A stretch of DNA of 64,000 nucleotides from contig NZ_BMEQ01000001.1 of the NCBI RefSeq assembly GCF_014636775.1, positions 310,001 to 374,000 of the forward strand, in the 5' to 3' direction. The position numbers and the translations under genes were made by a program. Of the stretch, positions 29,826 through 38,686 are shown piece after piece. How positions within the stretch are numbered: position 1 is the first letter of the stretch; each line of letters starts with the position of its first letter. The notes beneath the pieces were generated by a model. That model was not told the origin of the DNA and ran no database searches. It worked only from the letters and a program-made list of their open reading frames with translations. This DNA is from Kocuria dechangensis. GTDB lineage: Bacteria > Actinomycetota > Actinomycetes > Actinomycetales > Micrococcaceae.

Positions 29826-30566
29826 ATGGTTGCCCGTCAGGACCTCACCACGGACGAGGACCTCAAGGCCCAGCTGCTGCTCGTGCGCCGCGGCACGGCG
29901 TTCTGGTCCCGGAAGGTCAACGAGCTCATGAACGACGAGCTCGACGGACCGTCCCTGCTGCCCGGCTGGACCCGCCGGCACGTCATCGCCCACGTCGGCT
30001 ACAACGCGCGCGCCCTCACCCGGCTCGTGCAGTGGGCCAACACGGGCGTCGAGACGCCGATGTACTCCTCCCCGGAAGCCCGCAACCAGGAGATCGCCTA
30101 CGGCGCGACCCTCCCGGCGCGAGCGCTGCGGCACCTGAACGACCACGCGGCCGTCTCGCTCAACGTCGAGTGGCGGGACACCCCCGACGAGGCGTGGCGC
30201 CACGAGGTGAAGACCGCCCAGGGTCGGACCGTGCCGGCCACGGAGACGATCTGGATGCGCAACCGCGAGGTCTGGCTGCACGCGGTCGACCTCGACAACG
30301 GCGCCCGCTTCTCGGACGTCCCGCGCGAGGTCCTGACCCGGCTGCTGACGGACATCGTCGGCAACTGGGCCGCGAAGGACAAGGACCCCGGGCTGCGGAT
30401 CCAGGTCACCGACGCCCCCGAGCTCGGCGAGCTCGGGGCCGCCGCGGGCCAGGACTCCGGGACCCCGGTGCGCGGGGACCTGGCGGCGGTGGTCCAGTGG
30501 ACCGCCGGCCGCGGCGGGCCCCGCCTCGAGGTCGGCGCCGACGTCGAGAACCCGCGCTGGATCTGA
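29826..30566 (+). CDS. Mycothiol-dependent maleylpyruvate isomerase
   Basis: 246 residues, DinB-like four-helix bundle followed by an SCP2-like C-terminal domain. LLPGWTRRHVIAHVGYNARAL and the later REVWLHAVDLDNG hold the metal-binding His and Glu positions known for actinobacterial maleylpyruvate isomerase. It converts maleylpyruvate to fumarylpyruvate using mycothiol, linking the two neighbouring enzymes. ATG 29826 has AAGGGAGG upstream. The last codons, CGCTGGATCTGA, are followed by a second 17-bp copy of the gene end. Confidence 0.92.
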   Translation: MVARQDLTTDEDLKAQLLLVRRGTAFWSRKVNELMNDELDGPSLLPGWTRRHVIAHVGYNARALTRLVQWANTGVETPMYSSPEARNQEIAYGATLPARALRHLNDHAAVSLNVEWRDTPDEAWRHEVKTAQGRTVPATETIWMRNREVWLHAVDLDNGARFSDVPREVLTRLLTDIVGNWAAKDKDPGLRIQVTDAPELGELGAAAGQDSGTPVRGDLAAVVQWTAGRGGPRLEVGADVENPRWI

Positions 30567-30594
30567 GCACGCGCTGGATCTGAGCACGCGCGAG

Positions 30595-30633
30595 GCGGCA
30601 GGGCCCCGGGGAGCCTCCCCGGGGCCCTGCCGC
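30595..30633 (+). terminator. Terminator hairpin of the gentisate operon
   Basis: A perfect 19-bp stem (30595-30613 with 30615-30633) around a single-base centre follows the isomerase gene and precedes dusB. Confidence 0.75.
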
Positions 30634-30660
30634 GTCCGGCGTCCGTGAGAGAATTTTCCG

Positions 30661-31842
30661 GTGATGGAGACCCGTACCGAGAACCCGCCCGCCCGGCTCG
30701 ACCTGCCGCCCCTGCAGCTGGGGAGGCTGACGATCGACGTCCCGGTCGTGCTCGCCCCCATGGCCGGGGTCACCAACAAGGCGTTCCGCCGGCTGTGCCG
30801 CGAGTACGGCGGCGGCCTCTACGTCACCGAGATGGTCACCGCCCGCGCCCTCGTGGAGCGCCGGCCCGAGTCCATGCGGATCATCGACCACGACCCGGAC
30901 GAGACGCCCCGCTCCATCCAGATCTACGGCGTGGACGCCGTCAACGTCGGCAGGGCCGTGCGCATGGTCGTCGAGGAGGACCGCGCCGACCACATCGACC
31001 TGAACTTCGGCTGCCCCGTCCCCAAGGTCACCCGCCGCGGCGGCGGCTCCGCGCTGCCCTGGAAGACCGACCTGTTCACCGCGATCGTGCGCACCGCCGT
31101 GGAGGAGGCCTCCCGCGGCGACGTCCCCGTGACGATCAAGATGCGCAAGGGCATCGACGGCGAGCACCTCACCTTCCTCGAGGCCGGCCGGATCGCCCGG
31201 GACCACGGCGTCGCGGCCGTCGCCCTGCACGGGCGGACCCTCGAGCAGCACTACTCCGGGACCGCGGACTGGGACGCGATCGCGCAGCTGCGCGAGGCCC
31301 TGCCCGACGTCCCGGTGCTCGGCAACGGCGACATCTGGAGCGCCGAGGACGCCGTGCGCATGGTCGAGCAGACCGGGGTCGACGGCGTGGTGGTCGGCCG
31401 CGGCTGCCAGGGCCGGCCCTGGCTGTTCGGGGACCTGCAGGCCGCCTTCGAGGGCCGGTCCGACCGGTTCCGCCCCGGCACGGCGGACGTCGCCCGCACC
31501 ATCTACCGCCACGCCGAGCTGCTCGTCGAGATGTTCGGCGACGAGGCGAAGGGCCTGCGGGACATCCGCAAGCACGTCGCGTGGTACTTCAAGGGCTACC
31601 CCGTGGGCGGCGAGCTGCGCGCGCGCATGGCCCAGGTCCCGGACCTCGCCACCCTGCGGGAGCTGCTCGACGAGCTGGACCTGACCCTGGGCTACCCGGG
31701 GGCGGACGTCGAGGGCCCGCGAGGGCGGGCCGGCTCCCCGAGGCGCCCGCACCTCCCGGACGGCTGGCTCGACTCCCGCGAGCTGGGCGACGCCGAGCGG
31801 CTGGGCCTGTCCGCGGCCGAGCTCGACGTCTCCGGCGGCTGA
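30661..31842 (+). CDS. dusB: tRNA-dihydrouridine synthase
   Basis: 393 residues, FMN-binding TIM barrel. APMAGVTNKAFRRLC opens the fold, NFGCPVPKVTRRGGG carries the catalytic Cys, and GRGCQGRPWLFGDL binds the FMN phosphate. Reduces uridine to dihydrouridine in the tRNA D-loop. GTG 30661 follows GAGAAT by 6 nt (leaderless); ATG 30664 is the next codon. dusB-dgt-dnaG proximity is usual in related actinobacteria. Confidence 0.95.
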   Translation: MMETRTENPPARLDLPPLQLGRLTIDVPVVLAPMAGVTNKAFRRLCREYGGGLYVTEMVTARALVERRPESMRIIDHDPDETPRSIQIYGVDAVNVGRAVRMVVEEDRADHIDLNFGCPVPKVTRRGGGSALPWKTDLFTAIVRTAVEEASRGDVPVTIKMRKGIDGEHLTFLEAGRIARDHGVAAVALHGRTLEQHYSGTADWDAIAQLREALPDVPVLGNGDIWSAEDAVRMVEQTGVDGVVVGRGCQGRPWLFGDLQAAFEGRSDRFRPGTADVARTIYRHAELLVEMFGDEAKGLRDIRKHVAWYFKGYPVGGELRARMAQVPDLATLRELLDELDLTLGYPGADVEGPRGRAGSPRRPHLPDGWLDSRELGDAERLGLSAAELDVSGG

Positions 31843-31876
31843 GCGCCCGGCGCCGAGGACCATGAGAGGATCGGGC

Positions 31877-33208
31877 ATGCCACACTCGTCCGTCGACTTC
31901 GACCGCACCGCCGCCCCCACTCCCGGCTACGCCGCCCGGGACGTCGCGCGCTGGGTCGCCGAGGACCACCACAACCTGCACCGCACCGACTTCGAGCGCG
32001 ACCGCGCCCGGATCCTGCACTCCGCGGGCCTGCGCCGGCTCGCGTCCAAGACGCAGGTCGTCGCCCCCAACACGGACGACTTCGTGCGCAACCGGCTCAC
32101 CCACTCCCTCGAGGTCGCCCAGATCGGCCGGGAGCTGGGGGGCATGCTCGGCTGCGACCCCGACGTCGTCGACGCCGCCTGCCTCTCCCACGACCTGGGC
32201 CACCCCCCGTTCGGGCACAACGGGGAGTCCGCGCTGAACCGGCTGGCCCAGCACATCGGCGGGTTCGAGGGCAACGCCCAGACCCTGCGCCTGCTCACCC
32301 GGCTCGAGCCGAAGGTCCTCACCGACGAGGGCCGGCCGGCCGGGCTCAACCTCACCCGTGCGGTGCTCGACGCCACGTGCAAGTACCCGTGGCGGGCCCA
32401 CGAGGCGCCGCTGCGCGCGGACGGCGCCCGCTCCCCGAAGTTCGGGGTGTACGAGGACGACAGGCCGGTCTTCGAGTGGCTGCGCGAGGGCGCCCCGGAG
32501 CGCACCAAGTGCCTCGAGGCCCAGGTCATGGATCTTGCCGACGACATCTCCTACTCGGTCCACGACATGGAGGACGCCATCGCTTCCGGGCTCGTGCAGC
32601 TGGGCTGGCTCGCCGACACGGACCAGCGGGAGAGGGTGCTCGAGCTGGCCCGGGAGTGGTACCTCCCCGAGGCCGGCGACGCGGAGCTGGACGCCGCCCT
32701 CACCCGGCTCGAGGCCTCGCCCCCGTGGGTGCGGGAGATGGACGGCTCCCACCAGGGCCTCGCCCGGCTCAAGAACATGACCAGCCAGCTCATCGGCCGC
32801 TTCGCGATGTCCGCGGTGGCCGCGACCCGGGACGTCTACGGCGACGAGCCGCTGACCCGCTACGCCGCGCAGCTCGTGGTGCCCGAGGAGACGGCCGTGG
32901 AGATCGCGGTGCTCAAGGGCATCGCCATCACCTACGTCATCACCGTGCGCGACGCCCAGCCGATCTACGAGAACCAGCAGGAGGTGCTCGCGATCCTGGT
33001 GAGCGCCCTGATGGACACCGACGGCCACCACCTGTCCCCGGCCTTCGCCGCGGACTGGCGGGAGATCGGGGACGGCCCGGGCGCGGAGGCGGCGCGGCTG
33101 CGGCTGGTCGTGGACCAGGTCGCGTCCCTGACCGACCTCTCCGCCGTCGCCCTCCACGACCGGATCCGCGGCACGCACTGGCGGGTGGGGGACAAGCCGC
33201 TCTGGTGA
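31877..33208 (+). CDS. dgt: dGTPase-like deoxynucleoside triphosphohydrolase
   Basis: 443 residues, HD-domain family. The metal site is visible as RNRLTHSLEVAQIGREL and CLSHDLGHPPFGHNGE, with a later Asp in MDLADDISYSVHDMEDA. Hydrolyses dNTPs to deoxynucleosides and triphosphate. ATG 31877 is preferred, with GAGGAT 5 nt upstream; an in-frame ATG at 31862 lies before that box. It is read with dusB in the same direction. Confidence 0.93.
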   Translation: MPHSSVDFDRTAAPTPGYAARDVARWVAEDHHNLHRTDFERDRARILHSAGLRRLASKTQVVAPNTDDFVRNRLTHSLEVAQIGRELGGMLGCDPDVVDAACLSHDLGHPPFGHNGESALNRLAQHIGGFEGNAQTLRLLTRLEPKVLTDEGRPAGLNLTRAVLDATCKYPWRAHEAPLRADGARSPKFGVYEDDRPVFEWLREGAPERTKCLEAQVMDLADDISYSVHDMEDAIASGLVQLGWLADTDQRERVLELAREWYLPEAGDAELDAALTRLEASPPWVREMDGSHQGLARLKNMTSQLIGRFAMSAVAATRDVYGDEPLTRYAAQLVVPEETAVEIAVLKGIAITYVITVRDAQPIYENQQEVLAILVSALMDTDGHHLSPAFAADWREIGDGPGAEAARLRLVVDQVASLTDLSAVALHDRIRGTHWRVGDKPLW

Positions 33209-33315
33209 GGAGGGACGTCCCCGCTTCTCATTGAACGGGTGTGAGCTGTGCGGCCGGGAGGCCGCTCCCTAGGATCTACGGGGTTGTGCCCCTCCTCACA
33301 AAGGTCCGATGCCTC

Positions 33316-34647
33316 ATGGCTTCCCCGTCCCGCTCCGACTCCCCGACGACGGCCTCCCCGTCCCGCGGCGGCACGCCGATCCTGCGCTCCCGCGCGTGGG
33401 TCGCGCCGCTGTGCTGGACGGCGGTGCTCCTCGACGGCTTCGACGCCGTCGTCCTGGGGGCTGTCCTCCCCACCATGCTGGAGAACGGCGAGCTCGGGAT
33501 GACGACCGCCCAGGGCACCGCCGTGGCCACCGCCGGCCTCGTCGGCATGATGATCGGCGCCCTGGCCATGGGCTACCTCACCGACCGGCTCGGCCGCCGC
33601 CGGATGCTCATCGGCGCCGTGGTCCTGTTCTCCGTGCTGACCTTCGCCGCGGCCTTCTCGCCGAACGTGCTGGTCTTCGGGCTCCTGCGCTTCCTCGCGG
33701 GCCTCGGCCTGGGCGGGTGCCTGCCCACCGGCATCGCGATGGTCACCGAGTTCGCCCGCCGGGGCCGGGGCTCCAACGCCACGACCGTCATGATGACCGG
33801 CTACCACGTGGGCGCCGTGCTCACCGCGGCGATCGCGATCGTCGTCGTCCGCCAGTTCGGCTGGCAGGAGATGTTCGTCCTGGGCGCCCTGCCCGCCGTG
33901 GTGCTCGTGCCGCTGATGATCGTCTTCCTCCCCGAGTCCCCGTCCTGGCTCGCGTCCAGGGGCCGGACCGCCGAGGCCCGCGCCGTCGCCGAGCACTACG
34001 GCGTCGACGTCGAGGACCACACCCCCGGGCAGGGGGAGGCCGAGAAGGTCGGCGCGGCGATGCTGCTGTCCACCGGCTGGCGCCGCAACTCGATCGCCAT
34101 CTGGATCGCGTCCTTCATGGGCCTGCTGCTCGTCTACGGGCTCAACACCTGGCTGCCGCAGATCATGCGCGCCGCCGACTACGACCTCGGCAACTCCCTC
34201 GGCTTCCTGCTGGTCCTCAACGTGGGCGCGATCGTGGGCCTGGCCGTCGCCGGGCGCGTGGCCGACCGGATCACCCCGCGCACGGCGGGCATCATCTGGT
34301 TCCTCGGCTCCGCGGTGCTGCTGGCCGCCCTGGCGATCAAGCTGCCCGTGCTGGGCATCTACGTCATGGTCTTCGTCACCGGCTGCTTCGTGTTCTCGTC
34401 CCAGGTGCTGGTCTACGCCTTCACGGCCGCCAACCACCCGCCGCGGGTCCGCGCCACCGCGCTGGGCATGTCCGCCGGCGTGGGCCGGCTCGGGGCGATC
34501 TCCGGGCCGATCATCGGCGGCACCCTGCTGGGCGCGGGCCTGGCCTACCCGTGGGGGTTCTTCGCCTTCGCCGCCGTGGGCGCCCTGGGCGGCGTGGCCC
34601 TCACCGGCACGCGGACCCGGCACGAGCTGCGGGAGTCCTCCCGCTGA
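33316..34647 (+). CDS. MFS transporter, aromatic-acid:H+ symporter (AAHS) type
   Basis: 443 residues and 12 helices. LLDGFDAVVLGAVLPTML in helix 1 is the AAHS signature, GYLTDRLGRRR is motif A, and LPESPSWLASRGR precedes the central loop. Likely substrates are benzoate or hydroxybenzoates. It separates dgt from dnaG and so looks inserted into a housekeeping cluster, although its composition matches its neighbours. AAAGG lies upstream of ATG 33316. Confidence 0.85.
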   Translation: MASPSRSDSPTTASPSRGGTPILRSRAWVAPLCWTAVLLDGFDAVVLGAVLPTMLENGELGMTTAQGTAVATAGLVGMMIGALAMGYLTDRLGRRRMLIGAVVLFSVLTFAAAFSPNVLVFGLLRFLAGLGLGGCLPTGIAMVTEFARRGRGSNATTVMMTGYHVGAVLTAAIAIVVVRQFGWQEMFVLGALPAVVLVPLMIVFLPESPSWLASRGRTAEARAVAEHYGVDVEDHTPGQGEAEKVGAAMLLSTGWRRNSIAIWIASFMGLLLVYGLNTWLPQIMRAADYDLGNSLGFLLVLNVGAIVGLAVAGRVADRITPRTAGIIWFLGSAVLLAALAIKLPVLGIYVMVFVTGCFVFSSQVLVYAFTAANHPPRVRATALGMSAGVGRLGAISGPIIGGTLLGAGLAYPWGFFAFAAVGALGGVALTGTRTRHELRESSR

Positions 34648-34766
34648 CCTGCTGCTCCTGAGCCGCTCCTGCTGGCCCGCTCCTGGTGACCCCACGCCGG
34701 CGGGCCGGTCCCCGGGCGCCCGGGGACCGGCCCGCCGGCGTCCGGCCCCGCGCCTACACTGAAGCT

Positions 34767-36635
34767 GTGGCAGGACTGATCAGGCGTGAGGACATCGACG
34801 AAGTGCGCTCGCGCACGGACATCAAGGAGATCGTCGACGGCTACGTCACGCTGAAGAGCGCGGGGATCGGGTCCTGGAAGGGCCTGTGCCCGTTCCACGA
34901 CGAGCGCACCCCGTCCTTCCACGTCCGCCCGCAGATGGGCACCTACCACTGCTTCGGCTGCGACGAGTCCGGGGACGTCATCTCGTTCCTGATGAACATC
35001 GACCACACCACCTTTTCGGAGACCGTCGAGAAGCTCGCGGCACGGATCGGCTACGAGCTGCGCTACGAGCAGGGCTCGGGGCCGAAGAAGGAGGAGGTCG
35101 GGCGGCGCCAGCGCCTGCTCGACGCCCACAAGGTCGCCGCGGAGTTCTTCCAGCGCAGCCTCTACACCCGGCAGGCCGGTCCCGCCCAGCGGTTCCTGGG
35201 CGAGCGGGGCTTCGACGGCGAGGCCGCCCGCCGCTACGGGGTGGGCTACGCCCCGAAGGGGTGGGACCACCTCCTCAAGCACCTGCGCGGGCACGGCTTC
35301 ACGGACCAGGAGCTGAAGCTCACCGGGATGTTCTCCGAGGGCAACCGTGGTCTCTACGACCGCTTCCGCGGCCGGCTGGTCTGGCCCATCCGGGCGGTCG
35401 CCGGCGAGGTCATCGGCTTCGGCGCGCGCAAGCTCTACGACGACGACCAGGGCCCCAAGTACCTCAACACCCCCGAGACAGCGCTCTACAAGAAGTCGCA
35501 GGTGCTCTACGGCATCGACCTCGCCAAGCGGGAGATCGCCCGTCAGCGGCGCGTGGTCGTCGTCGAGGGCTACACCGACGTGATGGCCTGCCACCTCGCC
35601 GGGGTGACCACGGCGGTCGCCACGTGCGGGACCGCCTTCGGCCCCGAGCACATCAAGATCGTGCGCCGCTTCCTCTCCGACGACGGCGGCGGGGGAGAGG
35701 TCGTCTTCACCTTCGACGGCGACGCCGCCGGGCAGAAGGCCGCCCTCCGCGCCTTCGAGGAGGACCAGAAGTTCGTGGCCCAGACCTACGTGGCCGTCGA
35801 GCCGCACGGCATGGACCCCTGCGACCTCCGGCTCGCGCGCGGGGACGCCGCCGTCGCGGACCTCGTCGACTCCCGCCGGCCCCTGTTCGAGTTCGCCATC
35901 CGGGCCACGCTCAAGAACTACGACCTGGCCACCATCGAGGGCCGGATCCGGGCGATGCGCGCGTGCGCGCCCATCGTCTCGCGGATCCGCGACCGCTCCC
36001 TGCGGCCGGCCTACGCCCGGCAGCTCGCCGGCTGGCTCGGGCTGGAGCCTTCGGAGGTCCAGCGCGCGGTCGACGCCGCGGGCCGGGCCCCGCGCGAGGA
36101 CCGGGCCGCGCCCCGCCCCGCGGAGCCGGAGGCGCCGGCGACCCCCGCCGTCCAGCTGCCCGACCCGCGCGAGCCGGTGGCCCGGATGGAGCGGGAGGCC
36201 CTGGAGACCGTGATCCAGTGCCCCGGGCTGCTCCAGGACCGGCACTGGGAGGAGTTCTCCCTCAGCGTCTTCCGCTATCCCGTGCACGGGGCCGTGCACG
36301 ACGCCGTGCTCGCCGCGCGGGCCGGTCTGGGCGGCACCGTGCCGAGCGGCCAGGTCTGGGTCGACGCGGTGCGCGGGCGCCTGCCCGACCCGCTGCACGG
36401 CTATCTCGCGGAGCTCGCGGTCACCCCCCTGCCCGCCACCACGGAGCAGCAGCTCGAGCGCTACACCTCGGACATCCTCAACCGCCTGTTCGAGCTGCAG
36501 ATCAACCGGCGCAAGTCCGACCGCCTCGCCGAGCTGCAGCGCACCGACCCGACCAGCCAGCGGGAGCGCTACCAGGAGCTGCAGCGGGAGCTGCTGGAGC
36601 TGGAGATGCAGCGCCGCGGTCTCCGCCAGGACTGA
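34767..36635 (+). CDS. dnaG: DNA primase
   Basis: 622 residues. The N-terminal CHC2 zinc finger reads CPFHDERTPSF then CFGCDESGD; the TOPRIM core has VVVEGYTDVMA and later FDGDAAGQKAA. The C-terminal DnaB-interaction region is rich in Arg/Glu helices. Synthesises RNA primers at the replication fork. GTG 34767 is preceded by TACACT at 34755-34760 with a 6-nt gap, a clear leaderless start. tRNA-Asn lies 91 bp after the stop. Confidence 0.96.
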   Translation: MAGLIRREDIDEVRSRTDIKEIVDGYVTLKSAGIGSWKGLCPFHDERTPSFHVRPQMGTYHCFGCDESGDVISFLMNIDHTTFSETVEKLAARIGYELRYEQGSGPKKEEVGRRQRLLDAHKVAAEFFQRSLYTRQAGPAQRFLGERGFDGEAARRYGVGYAPKGWDHLLKHLRGHGFTDQELKLTGMFSEGNRGLYDRFRGRLVWPIRAVAGEVIGFGARKLYDDDQGPKYLNTPETALYKKSQVLYGIDLAKREIARQRRVVVVEGYTDVMACHLAGVTTAVATCGTAFGPEHIKIVRRFLSDDGGGGEVVFTFDGDAAGQKAALRAFEEDQKFVAQTYVAVEPHGMDPCDLRLARGDAAVADLVDSRRPLFEFAIRATLKNYDLATIEGRIRAMRACAPIVSRIRDRSLRPAYARQLAGWLGLEPSEVQRAVDAAGRAPREDRAAPRPAEPEAPATPAVQLPDPREPVARMEREALETVIQCPGLLQDRHWEEFSLSVFRYPVHGAVHDAVLAARAGLGGTVPSGQVWVDAVRGRLPDPLHGYLAELAVTPLPATTEQQLERYTSDILNRLFELQINRRKSDRLAELQRTDPTSQRERYQELQRELLELEMQRRGLRQD

Positions 36636-36726
36636 CGTGCCCGCCGGCCGCCGCGCGGGGTGGCTTTTTTGCGAACCCGCGCCGGGGACGGTAGAGTGAT
36701 GGCTCGTTGCACGCGTGCGTGCACGG

Positions 36727-36799
36727 TCCTCCGTAGCTCAATTGGCAGAGCATTCGACTGTTAATCGAAGGGTTACTGGTTCGAGTCCAGTCGGGGGAG
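36727..36799 (+). tRNA. tRNA-Asn (GTT)
   Basis: 73 nt. The acceptor arms TCCTCCG and CGGGGGA pair; the anticodon loop carries GTT, and the T arm CTGG TTCGAGT CCAG is standard. CCA is not encoded. A terminator hairpin follows, then an accessory region, so this tRNA may once have served as an integration site; no matching repeat of its 3' end was found in the window. Confidence 0.97.
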
Positions 36800-36806
36800 C
36801 AGCACA

Positions 36807-36844
36807 GAAGGCCCCCACCAGCGGAAACGCCGGTGGGGGCCTTC
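36807..36844 (+). terminator. Terminator after tRNA-Asn
   Basis: A perfect 13-bp stem, GAAGGCCCCCACC with GGTGGGGGCCTTC, lies 8 nt after the tRNA. Confidence 0.8.
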
Positions 36845-37141
36845 GCCGTTCTCGGCGTTGGGTATCCCTTGGGGACACCTGATCTTTCCCCTTGCTCTGC
36901 AGCTTCCTGCTGATTGGCAAGGACGGGCACCCTCGACCTAACGAGGCCCTCACCAGCTCCTGCGACGAGGACGAGCTCGCCGAACTGGAGGCGCGGAACG
37001 CCTGACCCCTTCGACCCTGGACGCACAACGCCCCGGCCTCCACGACGGAGACCGGGGAGTACGCCTCTTCAGGGCGCCCCGCAGCAGGGCGCTGCCCGCG
37101 GCGCGCTTACGCGTGGTGACGTGCGCTTCGCCGGGATGGGG
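36845..37141. other. Non-coding stretch with gene remnant and hairpin
   Basis: No intact gene is visible. A plus-strand frame ending at 37004 with codons for CDEDELAELEARNA and a TGA looks like the last part of a lost gene. A repeated hairpin (37021-37058) follows it. The rest is featureless. Confidence 0.45.
37021..37058 (+). repeat. Repeated hairpin, copy 1
   Basis: ACGCACAACGCCCCGG with stem CCCCGG-CTCC / GGAG-CCGGGG and loop ACGAC. A second copy at 38033-38070 differs at about five of 38 positions. Both copies directly follow the stop codon of an apparent gene remnant, so they look like terminators left behind. Confidence 0.6.
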
Positions 37142-37804
37142 TCAGAGCGGGCCGTAACCGGCGTTGCCGTGGGGGTCGCGCCAGGTGGTCAGATCGTCTT
37201 CCACGGCCCTGCGGAGATCAGGGTTCTCCTGGACCCGTCGTCGGAAGGAGGACCGGGCCCGGCCCATCACCGTTGCGGGGACCACGATGCAGGCCACCAG
37301 CAGGGCCACGGTGAGCAGGTAGGTGTAGATCACCGCGAGGAGTGTCGCGGTTCCCTGGGCTGCGGCGGCAGGCAGGGGCGTGGCCAGGAGCCCGCCCAGG
37401 ACGGCGGCCAGCACGGACACCATCATGATGCCGCCGCGGGCCGATCCAGGGCCTCTGGTGACGATGAGCCTGTCGGTCTTCGGCAGTATGGCCTGCACTC
37501 GTTTCCAGGAGATCAGTCCCAGCACGAGCAGGGCAGCCCCCATCAGGCCCAGGACCAGCACCCAGACGGGGTCACCGGACATTGAGGAGATCACTCCACC
37601 TGTCACGGCCAGGACCGGTCCTGCGGCGATGGCGCTGCTCCAGGCCGCCGCCACGGTGCCTTGAGCATCGGCCAGTTGCCGCAATCGGGAAGGAGCGAGC
37701 GGTGGGCTGGCCCGGGCCAGTTCTGCGGAGAGCCAGTAGTCCAGAGGACGCGCGGGCTGGTCAGCGGGGAAGGACGAAACGAAGTTGTCGTTGGCGGTGT
37801 TCAC
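37142..37804 (-). CDS. Membrane protein of unknown function
   Basis: 220 residues with four hydrophobic helices in two pairs: around residues 55-75, 80-100, 128-148 and 155-180. A soluble N-terminal stretch (PLDYWLSAELARASPPLAPSR) and a basic/acidic C-tail are cytoplasmic by the positive-inside rule. Family not recognised. GTG 37804 has AAGGGGCACC upstream. Confidence 0.65.
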   Translation of the reverse strand: MNTANDNFVSSFPADQPARPLDYWLSAELARASPPLAPSRLRQLADAQGTVAAAWSSAIAAGPVLAVTGGVISSMSGDPVWVLVLGLMGAALLVLGLISWKRVQAILPKTDRLIVTRGPGSARGGIMMVSVLAAVLGGLLATPLPAAAAQGTATLLAVIYTYLLTVALLVACIVVPATVMGRARSSFRRRVQENPDLRRAVEDDLTTWRDPHGNAGYGPL

Positions 37805-37880
37805 GAGGTGCCCCTTGCTGGGCCGGAGGATGAGGTGGGTGTTGAGGTGGGTGTTGCTGCCTGCCGGCGGGGTTCGGTGC

Positions 37881-37988
37881 TCACGCGGCGACTGTCTTCG
37901 CCTCGCGCAGGACGGTCATGGCGAGCCGCGACCGCCCGACCTGGCGTACCGCCTGCAGCCGCCCGGCCTCGGCGATGGTCAGCTTCAT
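37881..37988 (-). CDS. Possible 35-residue basic peptide
   Basis: ATG 37988 opens MKLTIAEAGRLQAVRQVGRS and continues with REAKTVAA to a TGA at 37881. The amphipathic, Arg-rich sequence looks coding, but there is no good ribosome-binding site, and it may be the relic of a longer protein. Confidence 0.3.
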   Translation of the reverse strand: MKLTIAEAGRLQAVRQVGRSRLAMTVLREAKTVAA

Positions 37989-38032
37989 GCCACACAGGGT
38001 CGCACGAGCGACTGCTTCCGGAAGCCACCGAA

Positions 38033-38070
38033 ACGCACAACGCCCCGATGTCCACGACGGAAACCGGGGT
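38033..38070 (-). repeat. Repeated hairpin, copy 2
   Basis: Near copy of 37021-37058: ACGCACAACGCCCCG, TCCACGACGGA and CCGGGG are shared. Read on the minus strand it follows the stop of the remnant at 38089. Confidence 0.6.
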
Positions 38071-38088
38071 GATGCTCGGTGCGTTAGA

Positions 38089-38172
38089 TCAGGCCGGACC
38101 GAGCTGCTGGGCCCTGCTCGCCATGTCGAGGTAGCGGTGCTCCACGTCCGTCAGCCCGTGCTCGTCGTTCCT
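38089..38172 (-). pseudogene. C-terminal remnant of an unidentified gene
   Basis: On the minus strand the frame encodes HGLTDVEHRYLDMASRAQQL and two more residues before TGA. It is followed by a hairpin but has no start or upstream body. The parent family is not identifiable from this length. Confidence 0.3.
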
Positions 38173-38224
38173 GGTCCGTGCATCGTGCATCGTGCCACGG
38201 CCCGTCCGGTGCCGGCCGACCTGG

Positions 38225-38686
38225 CTACGGCCGGTCCGCGCGGCGGGGCACGAGCACCTGGAGCTCCGGGACGGGCCGGGTCCAACCCTCCAGCGGCGGG
38301 GTGTTCTCGTCGAAGCCGTCGAGGTCCAGCTCGGCCCGCACCCCGGCGGGCCCGCTCATGCCGATCCGGCTGCTGGGCGAGCACGAGGCGACCCACGGCT
38401 GCGGCCGGTCCTGGTCGACGGTCACCAGGCAGTTGCCCTCGGTCGCCGAGCGCACCACGAAGAACTCGTGCCCGGCGTGGGCGGCCAGCAGCCGTGAGCT
38501 CTGCTGGTCCCAGTCCTGGGCCTGGATCTCGGCCCCGTTGGCGACGTGGGAGGGCAGGACGTCGGCCGGTTCCTGCTCGCGCTGGTAGATGGTGTCCCGA
38601 CCCTGGGCCGGCTCGGTTTCTCCGCACGCGGTCACCACGACCGCCACGAGCAGCGCCGTCCCCAGCGTGCGCATCCTCGGCTTCAC
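38225..38686 (-). CDS. Putative lipoprotein
   Basis: 153 residues from GTG 38686 (GAGGAGGGGCC upstream). The N-terminus has a lipoprotein signal: basic KPRMR, hydrophobic core, and lipobox VTAC with the modified Cys at about residue 22. The mature part is acidic and ends PVPELQVLVPRRADRP. It should be anchored to the outer face of the membrane. No family recognised. Confidence 0.65.
   Translation of the reverse strand: MKPRMRTLGTALLVAVVVTACGETEPAQGRDTIYQREQEPADVLPSHVANGAEIQAQDWDQQSSRLLAAHAGHEFFVVRSATEGNCLVTVDQDRPQPWVASCSPSSRIGMSGPAGVRAELDLDGFDENTPPLEGWTRPVPELQVLVPRRADRP

Larger units (their letters stand above)
37805..38224. other. Gene-poor stretch with remnants
   Basis: Holds a possible 35-residue minus-strand reading frame (37881-37988), the second copy of the hairpin repeat (38033-38070), and on the minus strand the apparent last codons of a lost gene ending at 38089. 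Nothing else is supported. Confidence 0.4.
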
